A DNA stretch of 5,159 bases from an uncultured Ruminococcus sp. (GTDB lineage: Bacteria > Bacillota > Clostridia > UBA1212 > UBA1255), in the NCBI GenBank assembly GCA_902782885.1, contig CACZOW010000299.1, forward strand, positions 1 to 5,159. The letters run 5' to 3'. Below the pieces are notes generated by a model that was not told the DNA's origin, ran no database searches, and was given only the letters and a program-made list of their open reading frames with translations. Numbering within the stretch: position 1 is the stretch's first letter; each line of letters opens with the position of its first letter. The position numbers were made by a program, and so were the translations under genes. Below, piece after piece: positions 1 through 5,159 of this stretch.

Positions 1-57
1 CGGTAAATTGAGGTTTTTTGTCCCACCGCTCGCTCATTTCAGATGCCGATTTTAGGG

Positions 58-104
58 AAAAGTGGGACAAAAATCAGGTTTCGGTCAGTTTTTGTCCCAC
101 TTTT
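58..104. repeat. Hairpin unit A, perfect 16-bp inverted repeat
   Basis: AAAAGTGGGACAAAAA at 58-73 is the exact reverse complement of TTTTTGTCCCACTTTT at 89-104, leaving a 15-base loop (74-88). This is the most perfect unit of the array. The outer A/T tracts make it look like a bidirectional terminator, since on either strand a G/C-containing stem ends in TTTT, but the stem is AT-rich at the loop side, so terminator activity is only a possibility. Confidence 0.85.
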
Positions 105-145
105 GTGCCGTCTGAAGCTGTGGTCTGCCGTCTGGCCGCTTTTCG

Positions 146-186
146 AGTGGGACAATTCTTCTGATTTTCTCTCTTTTTGTCCCACT
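146..186. repeat. Hairpin unit B, 10-bp inverted repeat
   Basis: AGTGGGACAA (146-155) pairs with TTGTCCCACT (177-186). The left arm has lost the terminal AAA (it reads TTC at 156-158), so the stem is shorter than in unit A, but the placement relative to units A and C is exactly 85 bp on both sides. The loop is pyrimidine-rich and unrelated to that of A or C. Confidence 0.8.
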
Positions 187-230
187 TTTCCGCTATTACT
201 AAAGGATCTGCCCCGCGAGATGCCGCCCGG

Positions 231-270
231 AGTGGGACAAAAATCGGTCAAATGCGGTTTTTTGTCCCAT
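231..270. repeat. Hairpin unit C, nearest the operon end
   Basis: GTGGGACAAAAA (232-243) pairs with TTTTTGTCCCAT (259-270), with one G-T mismatch at the base of the stem (232/270), which would be a G-U pair in a plus-strand RNA. The loop 244-258 resembles the half unit at the left window edge (1-14). The unit lies 5 bases beyond the T-run of the predicted operon terminator. Confidence 0.8.
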
Positions 271-275
271 TTTCG

Positions 276-299
276 AAAAAACACAGCCCGAAAACGGGC
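276..299 (-). terminator. Probable Rho-independent terminator of the minus-strand operon
   Basis: On the minus strand GCCCG (299-295), loop TTTT, CGGGC (290-286) form a perfect 5-bp GC-only stem, followed by TGTG and a run of T whose last six lie at 281-276. It lies about 95 bases past the stop codon of the radical SAM gene and no further minus-strand gene follows in the window. The stem is short and the T-run starts a few bases after it, so this is a moderate-quality terminator; the neighbouring array hairpin (231-270) could add to it. Confidence 0.55.
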
Positions 300-380
300 G
301 CGGAACGGATCAGGCGTTGCGGCCGACCTCCTCGAGCGTGAGATCCCGGCCGCGGAACGGATCAGACGTTGCGGCCGACC
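299..380. repeat. Pair of 30-bp direct repeats, 52 bp apart
   Basis: Bases 299-328 and 351-380 are identical except for one position (G at 314, A at 366); both begin CGCGGAACGGATCA and end TTGCGGCCGACC. They are separated by 22 unrelated bases (329-350), so this is a partial tandem duplication. It sits between the stop codon of the radical SAM gene (394-396) and the predicted terminator, so it would be in the 3' untranslated part of the operon mRNA. It is unrelated to the GTGGGACAAAAA array to its left. No function is evident. Confidence 0.85.
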
Positions 381-393
381 GCACCGATCAGCC

Positions 394-1326
394 TCAGATA
401 AACTCCGGGATAAAACTCTCGCTGATGGTGCCGCCCTCCTGAATATAGGCGTGGGCAGGCGCGAGAGAAGCGAGAAAATCGGACGCGCGGGCGTACTCGG
501 AGGCATTGACCGGCGCGAGCAGTTCGGGAAAACGGGAAAGGCGCGGGTTGCCTTCAGGCAGCGGCGTGTATTGATTCATGAGGCTGTAAACGATATTGTC
601 GCCGAAGCGCGCGTAAAGCTTTTTGATTATGTTGACCGCGGCGAACGAACGGCCCGGCAGCACCAGGTGGCGGACGATCACCCCACGCCGCAGCATACCG
701 TCCTCATCGAAAGCAAGGCCCGAACCCGTGATCCGGAACATCGCGCGCAGCGCGGCCCAGGCGGGAGCGCAGTAGTTGTCCGAAGCGGAATACCGCAGCG
801 AGACCGCGTCGGAGTCGTACTTCATATCGGTAAGAAAAACGTCAACGATGCCTTCCAGCTGTCTGACGATCTCGCGGCGTTCAAAACCGCCGGTATTGTA
901 CACGACCGGAAGCGTAAGGCCGCGCCGGCGCGCGGTCAGCACTCCTTCGGCGATCACGGGCATGAAGTGAGTAGGCGTCACGAGATTGATGTTGTACGCG
1001 CCGCGCTCCTGGAGCTCCAGCATGATCCCCGCGAGCCCGTCGGCATCGGCGGTCCGCTCCTTCCCCGTCGGCGTCCTGTCCGGGCGGCTGATGGCGTAAT
1101 TCTGACAATACACGCACCCCAGCGTACAGCGCACAAAAAATATCGCGCCGGAACCGCGTTCGGGGTCAATACCGGAAATGCAGGGTTCCTCCCACCGGTG
1201 CAGCATGGTGAGAGCGATCTCCGCCTCCGTGCCCGCGCGGCAATACCCCTTCTCCCCCGCGGTGCGGTCAACGCCGCATTTGCGCGGGCAAAGCGCACAA
1301 TTCCCGTAAAGTTCGTTAAACGTCAA
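394..1326 (-). CDS. PflX-family radical SAM protein (COG1313-like, pyruvate formate-lyase activase homologue)
   Basis: The 310-residue protein has the layout I know from the PflX group of radical SAM proteins. An N-terminal cysteine cluster CxxCxxxCGVDR (Cys10, 13, 17) is followed by GEKGYC (Cys29), then HRWEEPCISG, then GSGAIFF, then the radical SAM cluster motif CTLGCVYCQNY (Cys67, 71, 74; codon of Cys67 at 1126-1128), which should bind the 4Fe-4S cluster that cleaves S-adenosylmethionine. Further family-like segments are THFMPVI, LPVVYNTGGFE, DVFLTDMKYDSD and VRHLVLPG. Length is normal for the family (about 300) and the protein is soluble. The start is uncertain: I prefer TTG at 1326-1324, because GGAG lies 8 bases upstream and it overlaps the stop of the preceding gene. 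A GTG at 1350-1348 would add 8 residues but has no ribosome-binding site. The real substrate of PflX proteins is not established as far as I know. No glycyl-radical enzyme is present here, so activation of pyruvate formate-lyase should not be assumed. Confidence 0.93.
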   Translation of the reverse strand: MTFNELYGNCALCPRKCGVDRTAGEKGYCRAGTEAEIALTMLHRWEEPCISGIDPERGSGAIFFVRCTLGCVYCQNYAISRPDRTPTGKERTADADGLAGIMLELQERGAYNINLVTPTHFMPVIAEGVLTARRRGLTLPVVYNTGGFERREIVRQLEGIVDVFLTDMKYDSDAVSLRYSASDNYCAPAWAALRAMFRITGSGLAFDEDGMLRRGVIVRHLVLPGRSFAAVNIIKKLYARFGDNIVYSLMNQYTPLPEGNPRLSRFPELLAPVNASEYARASDFLASLAPAHAYIQEGGTISESFIPEFI

Positions 1327-4300
1327 TACTCTATCTCCAGCTCCCGGCACAGCGCGCGGGCTTCTTCACTGCCGTGGACCGCGGCGCGCTTAAGGTTGAG
1401 CCGGGCCTCGTCAGAGTCAACGTCGAACAGCTTGCGCTCTTTGTACATAAGTAGTTCCGCCGCGGCATTGCCGGCAGCAGCGGCGCGCGCGATGAGCTCT
1501 TTTGCCTTATCCAGCGCATCGCGGTCGATCACCTTGCCGCTCACCGGATCCTTAGCGCGCGCAAGGTAGATCGACCCTGCACCGCACTGGGCCGCCGCGT
1601 CGCGGTCCGCGGCCAGCAGATACCAGGACAGCGCCGCGGCCTGCGCCCCGGCGGCGTTCTCGCCCGCATTGCCGCCGTCGTTCCCGGCGCCGTCTTCCTC
1701 GTACAGCGCGGCGATCTCCGTGAGGCGGCCGGGCGAGAACGCGTCCACCTGTGCGGTGCAGCGCGCCTCCTTGAGATATCCTTCCATAAGGTATCCGTAT
1801 CCTTTGCGCCACAGCACGTGCAGCTCTGCCGGAGCGTAATTGTCCGGTTCATCGTACGCGCGGATCAATATGTCCGAAAGCTCGAACAGCACTTGTTCAC
1901 GGCCATGCTCCCGCATTGCCGCCGTGAGCTCGGTCTCCGCTTTTTTCAGCAGTTCCGGCACTTCGTCCGCGCGGCGCTCGCCCAGGCTGCACGCCGTCTG
2001 ATACGCGGCCAGCCCCAGTATCTCGTTCCGGAGTCCTTCGGGATCGCCGGACTCGGCTTCGGAAGGCAGCATTGCCGCCGCTTTCTGCAGGTCCGGTTCG
2101 CAGCCGCGGCCGGTGTATAGGCAGCACGCGGTGTAGTATTGTGCGCGGGGCGAGGACAACGCCGGCGTGCGCAGGATCGCGTACGGATTCCGTTCGTTTT
2201 GAACGCTCCCGCCTTCCTCCGGCGCGTCGTCGGAGGTCTGTCCGTACAGCGTTCCCTTATACAGCCGCACGCCCAGTTCTTCCAGCGCCGCGGTCATCTT
2301 GCGGTCCGCGCAGGTCCGGATGACCCAGCTTTCGAAGCCGTCGTCATCACCGTGACTGCCGGAAAGCGCCGTATTCAGCAGTTCCTGCCACTGTGCGGGT
2401 TTGAAATAGTTTTCTGCCGCGCGTCGTTTGTCCACCGACGCGTCGCTGAGTTTATAGCCGGCGTTTTCTGCGCGCTCCAGCCAGTACAGGTAGCGCGGGA
2501 CGTTCTTCTCGCCGGTGATGCTGCCGCTGTAATATAACTCCGCGGCGTCTTTCATTGCCCGCGCGGCCACGCCCCGGATCTCCTCATCGTCGGAGCTGCC
2601 GCCGGACGCGGCGCAGTTTTTATAATATCTTAACGCTTCGTCGTAATTTTCGACCTGCGCGAGCGCCGCACCCGCCAGATACATGCTGTGCACGTCCCCG
2701 CGCTGCGCCCCCAGGCCCAGGTGCCGGAGCGCTTCTTCCATGTTCTGCTCCCCGTCCAGCGCCGCGTAATACCGTCCGATCAGCCGGGACGCCGCCGGAT
2801 CTCCCAGCTTCTCGGCGCAGGAGTATAGTTTGAGCATGGCGTCGTCGTTGCCTTCTTTATGGAACATGGTGCCCAGCCGGATCAGTTCGGAGGTCTCCGT
2901 TTCGGTGAGCGCGCGCAGTTTCTCGGCCTTCTGATAAAACTCGGAATCGGCGGGGATCCGGTCCAGCAGCGCTTTGCCGCCTTCCACGTCCCGCGCCTCC
3001 CCTTCCGCGGTGATCAGCCGGAGCGCGTTATGGTAAAATGCTTCGCAGGGGATAAACGGCTTTGCCTCCCCATCTTCACCGTCAGCGGCACCGCGCGCGT
3101 CCGCAGCTGCCTGATCTTTATACTTTTCGCACAATTCCTGCCAGATCTCCGCGGCTTTTGCGCTGTTTTGCGGCGTGCCGAAGCCTTCGTTGTACAGTCT
3201 CGCCAGGGTCTGGCGCCGTTCATCGGAGCCGGGATCGCAGAGCTGCCACATAAACACGGCTTCCTGCTGTTCCGGCGTCAATACGGGCAGATCGCTCTCT
3301 TTCGTTTCGGACAATTCCTCCAGCTCGTCGATCATATCTTTCCCGCTGCACAGCCGGTCGGTGAGGGTGCCGGTGAGTTCGTATGAAAGGGCGTTGTCCG
3401 CTTCCGCGCGCGCCGTAAACGTCTCCTTCCCGGCGGCGGGGTACGCGGCCCAGTTGCCCGTGTTGGCCAGACCCAGCAGCAGATACCGCATCATGGCATC
3501 GAAATCGAAATGCGCTTTGTCTCCGAAATACTCCGCTGCCGCGCGCTCTGCCCGGGGCTCGCCGCGATCCGCCGCGGTCCTGAGCAGTTCCAGCGCCTGC
3601 GCTTCGTCTCCGGCTTCGGACAACGCCAGCGCCCGCTCGTACATCGCGGGCGGATAATCATCCAGCGGCGGCAGCGCCAGCAGCGCGGCCTCTTCCGCGG
3701 GTGCGGATTCACCGCAGCGCATCTTTTCGATCTTTTTAAGTGTTCTGCGGCATTTGCGCGCCTTTTTCAGCTGCGTTTTTTTGTCAGTGCTGTCAAATAC
3801 GGCGGAGGTGAGCGCAGCGTACGCCGAGGCGGCTTCCGTATTGCCCAGGCACGCGGCTTTGAAGTAAAGTTCCGCGGCGGCGTTGTTGTCGAGTGCTGCT
3901 TCCGCGCGGCGGCCTTCCTGCATGAAGCGGCGGGCGCGGGCGTAGCCGTTGACCTCGTAAGGCGTCCAGTCCAGTTCTTCGAGCAGCTGCTCCGCCGAAA
4001 TGCCTGTGGCGCTGACGGCCTCCGCGGCGGCGTTGTCCGCGTCCCCGGCCGCAATTATGTCCTCCAGTATCTCATGGAGTTTTCCGGAGCTCATGCCGTC
4101 GGCTTCCAGGCGCGCGTTGTCCCCGGGAGCGACCACGTCGCCGGTATACAGATCCGCCAGCACCGCCTGCAGCGCGCTGTCGCCCTGATCCGCGCCGGCT
4201 TTTACCAGCTCGTATATGTAGTCCTGGCGGAATACGGTATCGTTGTCGAGTTTCGGGTCAAGCCGTATCGCTTCGTTGATGTTGTCAACGGCCACCGCAC

Positions 4301-4538
4301 CGGCGTGCTCGTCGCTCCCGCAGTTGAGGCGCAGAAATCCTACCGCGGAGGCCAGCAATATCTCCGAAGGCTCATTGCCGTATTTAAACGCGAGCTTACC
4401 GTTGTCCAGCCGCATCAGTTTTTCCAGCGCGCCGCGCACTTCGCGTTCGCCGGACCCGGGCGTGAGCAGCACGTCGATGCATTCCGTTATCTTTCGTCCC
4501 AGTTTTTCGGTCAATACCGCTTTATCGTATAGTATCAT
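1323..4538 (-). CDS. Large Sel1-like/TPR repeat protein, 1071 aa
   Basis: The protein is almost entirely helical and alanine-rich, with degenerate repeats of the Sel1/TPR type. The clearest are near residues 205-241 (AAELYFKAACLGNTEAA), 299-337 (ALALSEAGDEAQALELLRTAADRGEPRAE), 440-470 (LARLYNEGFGTPQNSAKAAEIW), 568-626 (two adjacent units), 665-695 (ELYYSGSITGEKNVPRYLYWLERA), 798-833 (YYTACCLYTGRGCEPDLQKAAAML), 967-993 and 1010-1062. Such repeats usually form a superhelix that binds other proteins; no catalytic domain is visible. There is no signal peptide or membrane segment, and 19 cysteines are scattered along the chain, which together suggest a cytoplasmic scaffold. Acidic or Gly/Ala-rich linkers (about 476-493, 947-968) and a strongly basic stretch (253-274, with KKARKCRR) separate repeat blocks. 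ATG at 4538-4536 is well supported by GGAGG 7 bases upstream. It follows the hydrolase gene by 24 bp and overlaps the radical SAM gene. The partner is unknown; only the repeat class is claimed. Confidence 0.9.
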   Translation of the reverse strand: MILYDKAVLTEKLGRKITECIDVLLTPGSGEREVRGALEKLMRLDNGKLAFKYGNEPSEILLASAVGFLRLNCGSDEHAGAVAVDNINEAIRLDPKLDNDTVFRQDYIYELVKAGADQGDSALQAVLADLYTGDVVAPGDNARLEADGMSSGKLHEILEDIIAAGDADNAAAEAVSATGISAEQLLEELDWTPYEVNGYARARRFMQEGRRAEAALDNNAAAELYFKAACLGNTEAASAYAALTSAVFDSTDKKTQLKKARKCRRTLKKIEKMRCGESAPAEEAALLALPPLDDYPPAMYERALALSEAGDEAQALELLRTAADRGEPRAERAAAEYFGDKAHFDFDAMMRYLLLGLANTGNWAAYPAAGKETFTARAEADNALSYELTGTLTDRLCSGKDMIDELEELSETKESDLPVLTPEQQEAVFMWQLCDPGSDERRQTLARLYNEGFGTPQNSAKAAEIWQELCEKYKDQAAADARGAADGEDGEAKPFIPCEAFYHNALRLITAEGEARDVEGGKALLDRIPADSEFYQKAEKLRALTETETSELIRLGTMFHKEGNDDAMLKLYSCAEKLGDPAASRLIGRYYAALDGEQNMEEALRHLGLGAQRGDVHSMYLAGAALAQVENYDEALRYYKNCAASGGSSDDEEIRGVAARAMKDAAELYYSGSITGEKNVPRYLYWLERAENAGYKLSDASVDKRRAAENYFKPAQWQELLNTALSGSHGDDDGFESWVIRTCADRKMTAALEELGVRLYKGTLYGQTSDDAPEEGGSVQNERNPYAILRTPALSSPRAQYYTACCLYTGRGCEPDLQKAAAMLPSEAESGDPEGLRNEILGLAAYQTACSLGERRADEVPELLKKAETELTAAMREHGREQVLFELSDILIRAYDEPDNYAPAELHVLWRKGYGYLMEGYLKEARCTAQVDAFSPGRLTEIAALYEEDGAGNDGGNAGENAAGAQAAALSWYLLAADRDAAAQCGAGSIYLARAKDPVSGKVIDRDALDKAKELIARAAAAGNAAAELLMYKERKLFDVDSDEARLNLKRAAVHGSEEARALCRELEIEY
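1335..1338 (-). promoter_or_regulatory. Ribosome-binding site deciding the TTG start of the radical SAM gene
   Basis: GGAG on the minus strand (1338-1335), with a second GGGAG just before it (1345-1341), lies 8 bases ahead of TTG at 1326-1324. It is inside the end of the preceding gene, whose stop TGA (1325-1323) overlaps the TTG. This points to translational coupling. The competing GTG at 1350 is preceded by GC-rich sequence without a purine-rich motif. Confidence 0.6.
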
Positions 4539-4545
4539 GTTTATT

Positions 4546-4550
4546 CCTCC
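4546..4550 (-). promoter_or_regulatory. Strong ribosome-binding site of the Sel1/TPR gene
   Basis: GGAGG on the minus strand with 7 bases (AATAAAC) to the ATG at 4538-4536. It lies in the 24-bp gap after the hydrolase gene, where there is no room for a separate promoter, so the two genes are probably cotranscribed. Confidence 0.8.
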
Positions 4551-4562
4551 GGACGTTCAATT

Positions 4563-5159
4563 TTAAAACGAGCCGTAGATGTTGTTGCTGTTGCCCGCTA
4601 TCGGCCGGTACGCGTACAAAAACGGCGCAAAATCGGTGCTGAGGGCTTCCCGCATTGGCTGATCCGAGCCGATGCGGAAGTCGGAACCGTGGTCGTAGCG
4701 CAGCGCGATGCCGTCCTTCACCTCAGAAGCCAGCATAAATACATGCTGCGGGCCGCCGTCCGCGGCAGGACGTACGAATATGATATCCCCCGGTATCAGG
4801 TCTTCGATCCGGGTGATCTTTTTGAATCCCTTTTCTTCGCACCATTTTACCAGGTTCGACACGACGCAGCCCTGGATCAGCGGCTGATCGGTAAATCCGG
4901 CGCGGTAAAGTATCCAGTCCACCAGGCGGTCGCAGCTGGTGCGCAGCGGGCGGTGATTTATGCCGGGATTCGTACAGGAGTCGCCGTACTGAAAACCCTG
5001 GGCACGGGCGTATTCCGTAATATAATGGCCTTCGCGCATCAGATTGCACTGCAGCAGTTTCTTGTACGGTGCGTAAACGATCTTTCCGTTTTCGTCGGCA
5101 ACACGGTATCCGTACTCTTTGAGGCTGTCGCACGCCGCGGCAGCATCCGCGAGAGAAGA
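4563..5159 (-). CDS. NlpC/P60- or CHAP-like cysteine peptidase/amidase, 5' end outside the window
   Basis: The frame stays open from the TAA stop (4565-4563) to the right edge, giving 198 residues of the C-terminal part. An internal Met (5039) has no ribosome-binding site, and the residues before it (KEYGYRVADENGKIVYAPYKK) read as normal protein, so the gene enters from outside. The domain has the signature of papain-like cell-wall hydrolases: a candidate nucleophile Cys in TSCDRLVDWILYRAG (codon 4932-4934), then LIPGDIIFV, then the candidate catalytic His in QHVFMLAS (codon 4743-4745). The third residue may be in RYDHGSD but is not certain. The sequence MREGHYITEYARAQGFQYGDS before the Cys resembles clostridial proteins I recall carrying this domain. 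Such enzymes cut peptidoglycan peptide or amide bonds, usually outside the cell, but a signal peptide cannot be judged as the N-terminus is missing. It precedes the Sel1/TPR gene by 24 bp. Family placement is moderately sure; substrate is unknown. Confidence 0.8.
   Translation of the reverse strand, partial: SSLADAAAACDSLKEYGYRVADENGKIVYAPYKKLLQCNLMREGHYITEYARAQGFQYGDSCTNPGINHRPLRTSCDRLVDWILYRAGFTDQPLIQGCVVSNLVKWCEEKGFKKITRIEDLIPGDIIFVRPAADGGPQHVFMLASEVKDGIALRYDHGSDFRIGSDQPMREALSTDFAPFLYAYRPIAGNSNNIYGSF

Larger units (their letters stand above)
1..272. repeat. Array of alternating inverted repeats (GTGGGACAAAAA / TTTTTGTCCCAC), three full hairpins and one half
   Basis: Seven copies of a 12-bp motif alternate in orientation: reverse at 15-26, forward 62-73, reverse 89-100, forward 147-158 (only GTGGGACAA kept, 147-155), reverse 174-185, forward 232-243, reverse 259-270 (last base T). 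Each forward copy pairs with the next reverse copy to give a 39-bp hairpin with a 15-base loop. Complete hairpins start 85 bp apart (62, 147, 232), and reverse arms are also 85 bp apart (89, 174, 259). Loops and the 46-bp spacers differ much more than the arms. Bases 1-26 match 245-270 at 22 of 26 positions, so they are the right half of a further unit whose left arm lies outside the window. The 1-393 stretch has no gene I can support: open frames crossing it are not conserved between units and the long plus-strand one continues antisense into the radical SAM gene. The repeat is certain from sequence; its function (RNA hairpins, protein-binding sites, or a miniature mobile/interspersed repeat) is not known. 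Confidence 0.9.

Noticed and set aside
1..272. CRISPR array
   Set aside because: The repeats are only 12 bp, alternate in orientation, and the intervals alternate between 15 and 46 bases. No cas gene is present. CRISPR repeats are longer and all in one direction.
1..272. Integron attC sites or transposon ends
   Set aside because: The hairpins recur every 85 bp without cassettes between them, no integrase or transposase is visible, and no target-site duplication can be identified around the array in this window.
1..280. Protein-coding origin of the array (WDKK-like reading on the minus strand)
   Set aside because: The four differences between 1-26 and 245-270 fall at intervals divisible by three, which hints at codon third positions (RWDKKPQFT versus KWDKKPHLT). 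However, the two units are in different frames with a stop between them, the arms are read in different frames elsewhere, and four differences are too few to judge.
39..506. Minus-strand open frame of 155 codons overlapping the end of the radical SAM gene
   Set aside because: It overlaps the conserved 3' end of a well-supported gene in another frame, then crosses the direct repeats, terminator and hairpin array; its sequence is mostly translated repeat.
43..1569. Long plus-strand open frame (508 codons) starting in the hairpin array
   Set aside because: It runs antisense through the whole radical SAM gene and into the repeat-protein gene, encodes a low-complexity Arg/Ala-rich chain with no recognisable motif, and has no ribosome-binding site. 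It is a by-product of GC-rich codon use on the other strand.
3510..4532. Plus-strand open frame of 340 codons opposite the Sel1/TPR gene
   Set aside because: It is antisense to a gene with clear repeats and a strong start signal; its product has no recognisable domain and skewed Arg/Val/Phe content typical of a shadow frame.
4563..5039. Met at 5039 as the true start of the wall hydrolase
   Set aside because: There is no ribosome-binding site ahead of it, and the frame stays open with plausible protein sequence to the window edge, so this Met is internal.

Overview
The window looks like chromosomal DNA of an anaerobic Gram-positive bacterium, most likely a fairly GC-rich member of the Clostridia (a gut or similar anoxic habitat). 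This rests on a strong GGAGG ribosome-binding site, a PflX-type radical SAM protein (oxygen-sensitive chemistry), and a cell-wall hydrolase domain of a type I associate with clostridial proteins. No rRNA, tRNA, transposase, phage or CRISPR gene is visible, and the species cannot be named from this sequence.

All three protein genes are on the minus strand and read right to left as one probable operon. At the right edge (4563-5159) is the 3' part of a gene for an NlpC/P60- or CHAP-like cysteine peptidase/amidase; its 5' end lies outside the window. After a 24-bp gap comes a very large (1071 aa) cytoplasmic-looking protein built of degenerate Sel1/TPR helical repeats (1323-4538). Its stop codon overlaps the probable TTG start of a PflX-family (COG1313) radical SAM protein (394-1326). 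No glycyl-radical enzyme or other obvious substrate for the radical SAM protein is present, so the functional link between the three genes is open.

The left 393 bases hold no convincing gene but are highly structured. Just after the radical SAM gene lie two near-identical 30-bp direct repeats 52 bp apart (299-328, 351-380). They are followed, in the direction of transcription, by a short GC hairpin with a T-run that probably ends the operon (276-299). Beyond it, and continuing past the window edge, is an array of inverted repeats: seven copies of GTGGGACAAAAA or its reverse complement in strictly alternating orientation. They form three complete hairpins (58-104, 146-186, 231-270) plus half of a fourth (1-26). 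The complete units repeat at exactly 85 bp, with the arms conserved and the loops and inter-hairpin spacers divergent. This array is the most unusual thing in the window; its function is unknown.
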